Positions 17,112-24,522 of a DNA stretch of 64,000 nt are shown in pieces. A model generated the notes under the pieces. It saw only the letters and a list, made by a program, of their open reading frames with translations. It searched no databases and was not told the origin of the DNA. Positions within the stretch are counted from its first letter, which is position 1, and each line of letters opens with the position of its first letter. Origin of the DNA: Gordonia rubripertincta (GTDB taxonomy: Bacteria > Actinomycetota > Actinomycetes > Mycobacteriales > Mycobacteriaceae); the NCBI RefSeq assembly GCF_038024875.1, contig NZ_CP136136.1:5110651-5174650 (forward strand). The letters are read 5' to 3'. The translations under genes were made by a program, and so were the position numbers.

Positions 17112-18168
17112 CGATGAACGCCTGTCTGCGCGAGTTGCTCAGGAGCAGAACGAAGACGGGGGCACCGATGATCGCGGTGAGGATACCGAGCGGGATCTCG
17201 CCGGCGCTGATGGTGCGCGACAAGGTATCGATGATCGTCAGGTATGCGGCGCCGAGGACGAACGTCGTGGGCATCGAGATCCGGTGGTCGGGTCCGACCC
17301 ACAGCCGGGCCATGTGCGGGACGACCAGGCCGACCCAGCCGATCACCCCCGATACCGCCACGGCACCGGCGGTCATGAACGCCACCATCGTCAGCAACAC
17401 CGCGCGCAGCCGTCCCGGGTTCAGTCCGAGCGCGGTCGCGTCGTCGTCGCCGAGCGAGAGGATGTTGATCCGCCAGCGCAGCCCGATCAGCACCGTCGTG
17501 CCGATGAGGATCGGGATGGCGGCGATCAGCACCTTCCCCATGTCGGCCGTGGCCAGAGAACCCATGAGCCAGAACACGATCGACGGCAGCGTCGTGTACG
17601 GGTCGGCGACGTAGGTGATGAACGAGACCAGCGCCGAGAAGAAGGCGCTCGTGACCACCCCGCCGAGCACGATGGTGAGTATCGGCCCGCCCGCCCGGGT
17701 GCGCCCGATCAGCAGCACCATGCCGAGCGCGACCAGCCCGAACAGAAACGCCCCACCGACGAGGAAAGCCGATCCGAGCCCGAAGATGAGCGCGAGGACA
17801 CCGCCGAACGACGCCCCGGAGGACACCCCGAGGATCTGCGGGCTCACCAGCGGATTGCGGAACGCCGCCTGTAGTGCCGCGCCGCCCAGGGCCAGCCCAC
17901 CACCGACGAGCATGGCGAGCAGGACGCGCGGAAGTCGCACGCCCAGAACCACGTTGGTCTCCGCCTCGGTCCAGGTGCGGGGCAACGCGATCACCTCGTT
18001 GACGAGGATGCGGGCGACCTCGTTGACCGGAACGGTGTAGCGACCCACCGACAGCGAGATCAGGCCCACCGCAACGATGCCGATGGTCAGGACCAGCGGC
18101 ACCACGATGCGCGTCGACGCACGTGTCTTCTCGGGCTCGACGACGAGCTCAGGCGCGGAAGTCGTCAT
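17104..18168 (-). CDS. FecCD-family ABC transporter permease
   Basis: The 354-residue protein has about ten membrane helices and the family landmarks VRLPRVLLAMLVGGGLALGGAALQAAFRNPLVSPQILGVSSGASFGGV, GWVGLVVPHMARL and a final GAPVFVLLLSNSRR. This is the BtuC/FhuB/FecCD type used for siderophores, haem, cobalamin and, in some cases, molybdate. It probably works as a homodimer, since only one permease gene is present. It overlaps the binding-protein gene by 20 bases and the ATPase gene by 8. Confidence 0.93.
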   Translation of the reverse strand: MTTSAPELVVEPEKTRASTRIVVPLVLTIGIVAVGLISLSVGRYTVPVNEVARILVNEVIALPRTWTEAETNVVLGVRLPRVLLAMLVGGGLALGGAALQAAFRNPLVSPQILGVSSGASFGGVLALIFGLGSAFLVGGAFLFGLVALGMVLLIGRTRAGGPILTIVLGGVVTSAFFSALVSFITYVADPYTTLPSIVFWLMGSLATADMGKVLIAAIPILIGTTVLIGLRWRINILSLGDDDATALGLNPGRLRAVLLTMVAFMTAGAVAVSGVIGWVGLVVPHMARLWVGPDHRISMPTTFVLGAAYLTIIDTLSRTISAGEIPLGILTAIIGAPVFVLLLSNSRRQAFIDG

Positions 18169-19312
18169 AGTCCGCGCTGCCCGCGTTGACCTGCATGTGC
18201 AGGATTCGATCGATGTCGGCGTCGGTCACGTCGTATGCGTACAGCGTCCGGTAGGTCTCGCGGATGCGCCCGCGCAGTTGGTGGTCGACGTCCGGGAAAA
18301 AGACCGAGTTGGTCCACAACCACATCAGGTTGGACTCGTAGCACGGCGGGTCCCAGGAGAAACCGCCGAGCGGGGCCTTGTAGACCCGCTTGTTCTTCAC
18401 CGCCGACAACGACGACCAGCGGGGATCAGCGTAGATGTCGGCGGGTGTCGTCGGTTCGAAGTTGCCGAGGATCACGATCTCGGGATCCCAACCCAGGATC
18501 TGCTCACGGGTGACACCGAAGCTCGAACCCTTACCCGCACCCGAGGCAACGTTCTTGCCGCCGGCCAGCTTGATCCAGAAGTCCATGTAGCTGTTGTCGG
18601 CGCCGACCTTGAGGTCAGGCGCGTTGTACATATACATGACGCGCGGAGCCGCCGAGGCATGGGCTGCGGCTGCCTTCTCGACGGTCTTGCGGTCGGCGGC
18701 CATCGTCGCGAGGACCGCGTCGGCCTCCGATTTCTTGCCGAGTAATTCCCCGAAGATCGAGATCCACGCCTCGAGATCCTCCTGGGTGCCGTACTTGAGC
18801 AGCAGCACCTTCAGTCCGGCGTTACGCAGCGGCGCGACGATGTCGTCGCCTTTGTCGCCCCACTGGATCACGACGTCCGGGTTGAGGCTCAAGATGTGCT
18901 CGACGTTCGGCACGAAGTCGTTGCCGGCGACCACCGGGGTGTCGAGGAACGCCGGGAACATCGTGCCCAGCATGCCCTTGGAGGCCATCGAGATCGCGAC
19001 CTCGTTGACGCCGACGTTGCGGGCGGTGGACTGGTCCGAACCGATGATCATCGACGGAACCGGGATGATCGTCGACGCGATACGGCCGACCGGGGTGTCG
19101 AAGGTGACCGTGTTCTGATACTGGTCGACGACGGTGATCGGACCGCCCGCGGCGCCGGTGCCGGCGGTCTCGGAGACGACTTCGCGGCTCGAGCACGCGG
19201 TGACACCCAGGGCGCCCAGGGCAAGCGCGGCAACCCCCATCGAACGCATGAGGTCGCGGCGCGACAAGTTCGCGGCAGGGGTGGACGGACGGGGGCGGGC
19301 AGCCAAGGTCAT
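18149..19312 (-). CDS. Tat-exported substrate-binding lipoprotein of FecCD-type importer
   Basis: The 387-residue protein begins with a twin-arginine signal (SRRDLMRSMGVAALALGALG) that ends in a lipobox VTAC (Cys40). It would therefore be exported folded and lipid-anchored. The rest is a class III periplasmic-binding fold: VGRIASTIIPVPSMIIGSD, LSLNPDVVIQWGDKG, the long backbone helix around residues 190-235, and EPTTPADIYADPRWSSLSAVKNKRVYKAP. The segment SWDPPCYESNLMWLW is of a kind I associate with some metal or oxyanion binders of this family, though the ligand is not determined. First gene of the operon; a structured leader lies upstream. Confidence 0.9.
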   Translation of the reverse strand: MTLAARPRPSTPAANLSRRDLMRSMGVAALALGALGVTACSSREVVSETAGTGAAGGPITVVDQYQNTVTFDTPVGRIASTIIPVPSMIIGSDQSTARNVGVNEVAISMASKGMLGTMFPAFLDTPVVAGNDFVPNVEHILSLNPDVVIQWGDKGDDIVAPLRNAGLKVLLLKYGTQEDLEAWISIFGELLGKKSEADAVLATMAADRKTVEKAAAAHASAAPRVMYMYNAPDLKVGADNSYMDFWIKLAGGKNVASGAGKGSSFGVTREQILGWDPEIVILGNFEPTTPADIYADPRWSSLSAVKNKRVYKAPLGGFSWDPPCYESNLMWLWTNSVFFPDVDHQLRGRIRETYRTLYAYDVTDADIDRILHMQVNAGSADYDDFRA

Positions 19313-19345
19313 GGAGATTGATTTGGACGTAGCCGCGGCGTCGAT

Positions 19346-19422
19346 GGTTCCATGACCGGGTGACCGATCGTGACGCCCGGCACGCGAGCGAGGGGTTGCC
19401 TACTCTCTGCTTCATGAGAACC
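19346..19422 (-). ncRNA. Structured 5' leader of the FecCD-type operon, candidate RNA element
   Basis: On the minus strand GGTTC-T-CATG pairs with CATG-GAACC (nine pairs, one bulged T), closing a 77-base region that holds a further CCGGG/CCCGG hairpin and a GGCAACCCC segment. It ends 34 bases before the ATG of the binding-protein gene. A riboswitch or attenuator would fit, but I cannot match it to a known class. It could also be chance folding of GC-rich DNA. Confidence 0.3.
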
Positions 19423-19675
19423 GGTTGGCACCTCCCCTGGCAGGGCGGGAATCTATGGCTCCTCACAAACGGGGAGCGGTGAGGACTGCACTGACGTCGA
19501 TATCTGGGCCATCGGCATACAGCTCGACGGGCAGGGGCGGAACTACGTCCGCCGAATCCCCTCGATCAAGAACGGCGACTCAGTCGAACTGATTTTGGAG
19601 CCGGTCTTCGGGGCGAGCTCTGGGGAAGTGCACTTCAAGGTGAATGCGCGATCCGCACGCGGTCGCCGACTTTGA
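19418..19675 (+). pseudogene. Open frame with protein-like 3' part and no start, possible gene remnant
   Basis: From about 19493 the plus frame reads DVDIWAIGIQLDGQ, then RIPSIKNGDSVELIL and SSGEVHFKVNARS before TGA at 19673-19675. Composition and hydrophobic alternation look like real protein. No ATG, GTG or TTG lies in frame downstream of the TGA at 19415. It may be the tail of a lost gene. The rest of 19676-19810 holds nothing I can support. Confidence 0.3.
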
Positions 19676-19810
19676 ACTCGGGTCGATGCACGGAACGGGG
19701 AGGCATGAACCCAGTCATGCTGGCCTTTCATGCCGTCGGCAGCGATCTCGGCAGTGGTAGGACAAAGTTAGGACACATCGCCTCGCTCCGAGATCGCCCA
19801 GGACATAAAG

Positions 19811-19842
19811 AAACCCGCTCCGACCGAAGTCAGAGCGGGTTT
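19811..19842 (-). terminator. Terminator of tRNA-Ala
   Basis: Arms AAACCCGCTC and GAGCGGGTTT (10 perfect pairs) enclose a 12-base loop. On the minus strand they are followed by a T-rich stretch (TTTCTTTATG), just downstream of the tRNA. Confidence 0.85.
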
Positions 19843-19850
19843 ATCGATTG

Positions 19851-19923
19851 TGGAGCTAAGGGGACTCGAACCCCTGACCCCCACACTGCCAGTGTGGTGC
19901 GCTACCAGCTGCGCCATAGCCCC
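19851..19923 (-). tRNA. tRNA-Ala (anticodon GGC)
   Basis: The cloverleaf is complete. The acceptor stem GGGGCTA pairs with TAGCTCC and includes the G3-U70 wobble that identifies tRNA-Ala. The anticodon arm CCACA-CTGGCAG-TGTGG has GGC in place, and the T arm carries GGTTCGA. The discriminator is A; CCA is not encoded. It reads Ala codons GCC/GCU. Confidence 0.97.
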
Positions 19924-20032
19924 GTATTTTTTGTTTCGCCCTGTTCAAGGGCACTGTGAAAGTTACACCACTGCCTCGACGGCGACCAAATCCGCAGGAA
20001 CCGGGCCCATTGCGGGGCCCGGTCCCCTTGGA

Positions 20033-20782
20033 TCAGGACTTGTTGCCGGACAGGATTCCGTCGAGCCAGCCGGTGCCGTCGAGCAGTCCTTCGACGGGTT
20101 TGCCGTCGTGGAGGACGCTCGGGGTGCCGACTTGGCCGGCGGCCTTCTTCAGTTCGTCGCTCGACGTGGTGGCGTTCGCTTCGGCCTGCGCGACCTTCTC
20201 GTTGTCGGTGATGCACTTGGCGGTCGCAGGCGTCGCGCCCTGCGAGGTCGCCAGGCGCGCCAGTTCGGGGCTGGTGATGTTGCCGGTGCCGTCCTCGGCC
20301 GGCTGGGCGGCGAACAGTGCGCTGTGGAACCGGAGGAACAGGTCGGTGTTCTGCTCCTGCGCCACACAGGTCAGCGCGCCCGCGGCCCGGGAGCTGTAGT
20401 CACCGGTCGCCGACCGCGAGTTCAGGAAGTTGAGCGTGTGATAGCGCACCCGCAGCTTGCCCTCGGTGACCGCGGCGGTGATCGCAGGTCCCGACTGCTG
20501 CTCGAACATCTTGCACACCGGGCACAGGGGATCCTCGAAGACATCGATCAGCGGCGCGTTCTCGGGTCCGACGATCATCGTCGAACTGGCGGCGAGTGCG
20601 GACTGGTCCGCGGTTCCCTTGTCACGACCGCTCCACCAGATCCCGCCGATGACCAGGCCCGCGATCACCAGGACCGCGATACCGCCGAGAACGTAGGTCA
20701 TCGTGCTCGACGGTGCGCTCGGCTGATACTTCGATGTGGTGGCGCGGGGCACGGAGGCTCCCGACTTACGCTTTTCGCTCAC
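20033..20782 (-). CDS. Membrane-anchored DsbA-family thioredoxin-fold protein
   Basis: From the GTG start the 249-residue protein has a basic cytoplasmic tail, one membrane helix (about 28-50) and an extracytoplasmic thioredoxin-like domain. The redox motif is CPVC (87-90, in EDPLCPVCKMF), and the cis-Pro loop is VGTPSVL. Two further Cys (ALTCVAQ, AKCITD) lie in the helical insertion, as in mycobacterial DsbA-like proteins. It probably makes or repairs disulfides in exported proteins. The longer reading to 20875 adds an Arg-rich stretch and is less likely. Confidence 0.9.
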   Translation of the reverse strand: MSEKRKSGASVPRATTSKYQPSAPSSTMTYVLGGIAVLVIAGLVIGGIWWSGRDKGTADQSALAASSTMIVGPENAPLIDVFEDPLCPVCKMFEQQSGPAITAAVTEGKLRVRYHTLNFLNSRSATGDYSSRAAGALTCVAQEQNTDLFLRFHSALFAAQPAEDGTGNITSPELARLATSQGATPATAKCITDNEKVAQAEANATTSSDELKKAAGQVGTPSVLHDGKPVEGLLDGTGWLDGILSGNKS

Positions 20783-20937
20783 GTAACGACAATATCCGCG
20801 CCGTACTGATAATCGGCTGAGTAGATACACCCGAAGAGCACCGATTACGTGCCGCTTTCGCGATGATCTCGACACGGCTCGACCGGCGGGGGAAGTCGCG
20901 CCCGGCGGCTCGTTCCATACGTCGTTACGCTCGCCGG

Positions 20938-21663
20938 GTGACCAACAGCGATGTCGACGAGGAAATGAACCCGATCAGCCATGAGCACCCGGACGTCTCG
21001 GGCGGCCGGGTGCGCGCGGCGACCTTCGGCGCGATGGACGGGTTGGTCACCAACATCAGCCTCGTCGCCGGCGTCGGAGGGGCGGGGGCCAGTGCGCACA
21101 CGATCGTCCTGTCGGGTGTCGCCGGGCTGATCGCGGGCGCGTTCTCGATGGCCCTCGGCGAGTTCACCTCGGTGTCGACGCAGAACGAGCAACTCGACGC
21201 CGAGGTGGATGTCGAGCGCTCCGAGATCGCGAAGAATCCCCGTGGGGAACTCAACGAACTCGTCGAGATGTTCACCGAGATGGGTATGACCGAGGAGACC
21301 GCGACCACCGCGGCGCACGAGATCCATCGGGACCCTGAGTGCGCGGTCGACGTCCACATCACGCAGGAACTCGGCGTCGCCCCGTCGGACAAGCCCTCGC
21401 CGTGGGTGGCGGCGATCTCGTCGTTCGTGATGTTCGGCATCGGCGGCGTCGTCCCGCTGATCCCCTACCTGCTCGGGTTCTCCTCATTGATCCTCGGCCT
21501 GTCGGTCGGCGCCGTCGGCCTGCTCATCGCCGGAGGCGTCGCCGCCTACGTCACCCGCCATCCGATCGCCCGGGGCGCGCTGCGCCAGCTGTGCTTCGGC
21601 GCGATCGCCGCCGGCGCCACCTATCTGGTGGGCCTGGCGATCGGCGTCCCCGCGGGCGGCTGA
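20938..21663 (+). CDS. VIT1/CCC1-family membrane transporter
   Basis: The 241-residue protein has the family opening GGRVRAATFGAMDGLVTNISLVAGVGGAG and a second helix with AGAFSMALGEFTSVSTQNE. A cytosolic acidic helical stretch rich in Glu (DVERSEIAKNPRGEL, MFTEMGMTEETA) follows, where relatives bind iron, and then three hydrophobic helices. CCC1/VIT1 proteins move Fe2+ or Mn2+ across membranes. GTG at 20938 is chosen; the frame upstream is Arg-rich and unlike the family. It is divergent from the DsbA-like gene. Confidence 0.88.
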   Translation: MTNSDVDEEMNPISHEHPDVSGGRVRAATFGAMDGLVTNISLVAGVGGAGASAHTIVLSGVAGLIAGAFSMALGEFTSVSTQNEQLDAEVDVERSEIAKNPRGELNELVEMFTEMGMTEETATTAAHEIHRDPECAVDVHITQELGVAPSDKPSPWVAAISSFVMFGIGGVVPLIPYLLGFSSLILGLSVGAVGLLIAGGVAAYVTRHPIARGALRQLCFGAIAAGATYLVGLAIGVPAGG

Positions 21664-23307
21664 TCAGCTCCCGAGAGCGGTGTCGACGACCTGCTGCGCC
21701 TCCTTCTGCACCTGCGCGAGATGCTCAGGGCCCTTGAAGGATTCGGCGTAGATCTTGTAGACGTCCTCGGTTCCGGACGGCCGAGCGGCGAACCACGCGT
21801 TCTCGGTGGTGACCTTCAGACCGCCGATCGCCGCCCCGTTGCCGGGTGCGGTCGTCATGACCGCGGAGATCGGTTCACCGGCGAGTTCGGTGGCCTTCAC
21901 CTGCTCCGGCGACAGTTTCGACAGCACCGCCTTCTGCTCGCGCGAGGCGGGCGCGTCGATACGGGTATAGGAGGTCTCCCCGTACTGCTCGGCGAGTTCG
22001 GCGTACCGCTGCGACGGTGTCTTTCCGGTGACGGCCAGGATCTCCGAGGCGAGCAGCGCCATGATGATGCCGTCCTTGTCGGTCGACCACGGCGTGCCGT
22101 CGAACATGAGGAACGACGCCCCGGCGCTCTCCTCGCCACCGAAGGCGACGCGTCCGGAGAGCAGACCGTCGACGAACCACTTGAAACCGACGGGCACCTC
22201 CAGCAGCGGCCGCCCGATTCCGGTGACCACTCGGTCGATCAGCGACGACGAAACCAGCGTCTTGCCGACCGCCGCCTGCTCCGACCACTGCGGACGATGC
22301 GTGAACAGGTAGTCGATGGCCACCGCGAGGTAGTGGTTCGGATTCATCAGGCCGGCGTCGGGCGTGACGATCCCGTGGCGGTCGGAGTCGGCGTCGTTGC
22401 CGGTCGCGATGTCGAAGGAGTCGCGCGCGGAGATCAGCGACGCCATCGCGTTCGCCGACGAGCAGTCCATCCGGATCTTGCCGTCGGTGTCGAGCGTCAT
22501 GAAGGAGAACGTCGGGTCGACGGTGGGGTTGACGACGGTGAGGTGTTCGAGGTTGTAGCGCAGCCCGAGGTGGGCCCAGTACCCGACCGACGCACCACCG
22601 AGCGGGTCGGCACCGATGTGGATGTCGGCGTCATGGATTGCCTTCATGTCGATGACGCCGCCGAGGCCCTCGATGTAGCCCTGTAGGAACGAGTAATCCT
22701 GGACGAACTCACTGGATCGGGCCCGCTCGAACGGGATCCGCTTCACGCCGTCGAGCTTCGCCGCGAGCAGGTCGTTGGCGCGGGCGGCGATGACCGAGGT
22801 GACCGTGGTGTCGGCCGGACCACCGGTCGGCGGGTTGTACTTGAACCCGCCGTCGCGAGGCGGGTTGTGCGACGGCGTCACCACGATGCCGTCGGAGAGT
22901 ACGCCGGGGTTCTCCTTGTTGAACGTCAGGATCGCCCGACTGACCGCGGGGGTGGGGGTATACGAGTCGTCCTCGGCGGTCAACACCGCCACCTCGTTGG
23001 CGGCGAGAACCTCCAGCGCGGTCCGCCACGCCGGAATCGACAAAGCGTGCGTATCGAAACCGATGAACAGCGGACCTGTGATTCCCGCACTGCGCCGGTA
23101 TTCGACGATGGCCTGGGTCGTCGCGAGAATATGCGCTTCGTTGAATGCGGTGTCGAAACTCGAGCCCCGATGGCCGGAGGTCCCGAACACGACCTGCTGC
23201 AACGGGTCCGACGGATCGGGGACGTTGTCGTAATAGGCACGCTCGAGTGCCTCCACGTCGACGAGGTCTTCGGGCAGGGCCAATGTTCCAGCGCGGGAAT
23301 GTGCCAT
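21664..23307 (-). CDS. pgm: Phosphoglucomutase, alpha-D-glucose phosphate-specific
   Basis: The 547-residue protein interconverts glucose 1-phosphate and glucose 6-phosphate. The active-site serine loop is TPSHNPPRDGG (Ser about 146), where family members are phosphorylated. FGTSGHRGSS (41-50), the metal loop with DSDRHGIVTP, the sugar-binding GGEESAG and the phosphate-binding ARPSGTEDVYKIYAE are all present. Length and order match the bacterial PGM1-like enzyme. It supplies glucose 1-phosphate for glycogen, trehalose and wall-polysaccharide precursors. Its stop is immediately next to the convergent VIT1-like gene's stop. Confidence 0.97.
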   Translation of the reverse strand: MAHSRAGTLALPEDLVDVEALERAYYDNVPDPSDPLQQVVFGTSGHRGSSFDTAFNEAHILATTQAIVEYRRSAGITGPLFIGFDTHALSIPAWRTALEVLAANEVAVLTAEDDSYTPTPAVSRAILTFNKENPGVLSDGIVVTPSHNPPRDGGFKYNPPTGGPADTTVTSVIAARANDLLAAKLDGVKRIPFERARSSEFVQDYSFLQGYIEGLGGVIDMKAIHDADIHIGADPLGGASVGYWAHLGLRYNLEHLTVVNPTVDPTFSFMTLDTDGKIRMDCSSANAMASLISARDSFDIATGNDADSDRHGIVTPDAGLMNPNHYLAVAIDYLFTHRPQWSEQAAVGKTLVSSSLIDRVVTGIGRPLLEVPVGFKWFVDGLLSGRVAFGGEESAGASFLMFDGTPWSTDKDGIIMALLASEILAVTGKTPSQRYAELAEQYGETSYTRIDAPASREQKAVLSKLSPEQVKATELAGEPISAVMTTAPGNGAAIGGLKVTTENAWFAARPSGTEDVYKIYAESFKGPEHLAQVQKEAQQVVDTALGS

Positions 23308-23451
23308 ATCCGCGATTCTGCCATCAAGATCGGAATTCGCCCGTCCGACGACACCAATTCGTCAAGCTCACCAGACCGGTCCATATTCCGCCCGGAATCG
23401 AATCGCTAGGGTGGAGCGATCGACGACGTGCCGTTGGAGGCCTGCCAGACC

Positions 23452-24102
23452 ATGTTGAACCCCGGTCCCCTGCGACTGCTCTCCCCCGGCCTGTTCCCGA
23501 CCCGGCGAGCCCCGGCCGGACTTCTCGTCCTGGTGCTGCCCGGCGGCACCGACGACAGCCGCAAGCCGTTCAGTCCTTGGCAGGGATCGGCGTTACGCAT
23601 GTACCCGTTCACGTGGTCGTTGCGGTTGCGCTACGGACGCGCCGTTCGGGTGCATCAGGTGCGGTACCGCGTCTACGGCTGGAACGGCGACGAGAGCAGC
23701 CCGATGCTCCCGGCGCGCGCCGCGCTCGACGAGTTGTGCCGACGCCACCCCGGCACCCCGGTCGTCGCGATCGGCCATTCGATGGGCGGCCGGGTCGCCG
23801 CGCAACTCGCCGCCGACCGCCGTGTCATCGGCGTCCTCGCCCTCGCCCCCTGGTGGCAGCACGCCGACTGGCGACACATCCAACCGGGTGCCCGCGTGGT
23901 GGCAGTCCACGGCGCCGCGGACGAACGCACCTTCGCCAAGCGCACCCGCAAGGGCATCGACGAGTTGTCGGCACAGGGCGTCGACGCCGAGTTCGTCAAC
24001 GTCCCCGACGGCGGCCACGCGATGCTCGACCATGTCGGCCTGTGGCAGCGGAGCGCACTCGACTTCGTGGGCGAACGCCTGGCCGCTGTGCACCGTAACT
24101 AG
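23452..24102 (+). CDS. Alpha/beta hydrolase
   Basis: The 216-residue soluble protein has a nucleophile elbow GHSMGG, the strand LLVLVLPGG before it, and a late PDGGHAML segment that supplies the catalytic His. An acid lies in HGAADERTF. Such proteins are esterases, lipases or dienelactone-hydrolase-like enzymes. The substrate is not predictable. ATG at 23452 has a GGAGG eleven bases upstream; GTG at 23428 is possible. Confidence 0.85.
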   Translation: MLNPGPLRLLSPGLFPTRRAPAGLLVLVLPGGTDDSRKPFSPWQGSALRMYPFTWSLRLRYGRAVRVHQVRYRVYGWNGDESSPMLPARAALDELCRRHPGTPVVAIGHSMGGRVAAQLAADRRVIGVLALAPWWQHADWRHIQPGARVVAVHGAADERTFAKRTRKGIDELSAQGVDAEFVNVPDGGHAMLDHVGLWQRSALDFVGERLAAVHRN

Positions 24103-24160
24103 ACTTCGCACGCTGAAGTCTCCGGTCCCCGGCGGCCCGCACCACGAAGGAGTCCATCGC

Positions 24161-24492
24161 ATGAGCGCGATCACCGTCACCGATCAGGGCACCCAGATCT
24201 CCTTCACCATCGACGACGTGACCCGATACCACGGTCCCGGCTTCCCGGGCGGCGTCGCGCACGCGTTCAAGGTCCTCGAGCGAGCTCTGCCTCAACTCGG
24301 TGAACCCGGCTCGGTCGAGCGCCGCGACATCGTCGTGGCCACGGCACACACCGGGCCCGGTGTACGGGACACCTTCGAGATGGTCAGCGCACTGCCGAGG
24401 AGGAGGCGCGCCTGACCTACCTCAAGCAGGAGATGGCGGATCGGCTCCTGGCCGCGCCGGCCGAGGCGGTCTACGACGTGGTGGACGGCTGA
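24161..24492 (+). pseudogene. FmdE-like conserved protein with internal out-of-frame deletion
   Basis: The first frame (24161-24415) opens with a good start and reads YHGPGFPGGVAHAFKVLERAL, then RRDIVVATAHTGPGVRDTFEMVS before it turns into Arg-rich nonsense and stops. From about 24388 another frame gives TAEEEARLTYLKQEMADRLL and ends EAVYDVVDG at TGA 24490-24492. As I remember the family, these two parts flank a middle section of some 60-70 residues missing here. An internal deletion with a frame-changing junction explains it best. The intact family is uncharacterised, resembling formylmethanofuran dehydrogenase subunit E. Confidence 0.65.
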
Positions 24493-24522
24493 CACCGCCA
24501 CCACGTCGGTCCCCGTTCACTC

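Noticed and set aside
19313..19422. SAM-I/SAM-IV or cobalamin riboswitch
   Set aside because: GGCAACC and TCATGA are present, but the P2 arm is too short and the order of helices does not fit. No cobalamin core motif is seen. I kept only an unnamed structured leader.
19676..19810. Integrase or attachment-site remnant by tRNA-Ala
   Set aside because: No tyrosine-recombinase motif and no copy of the tRNA 3' end is visible nearby.
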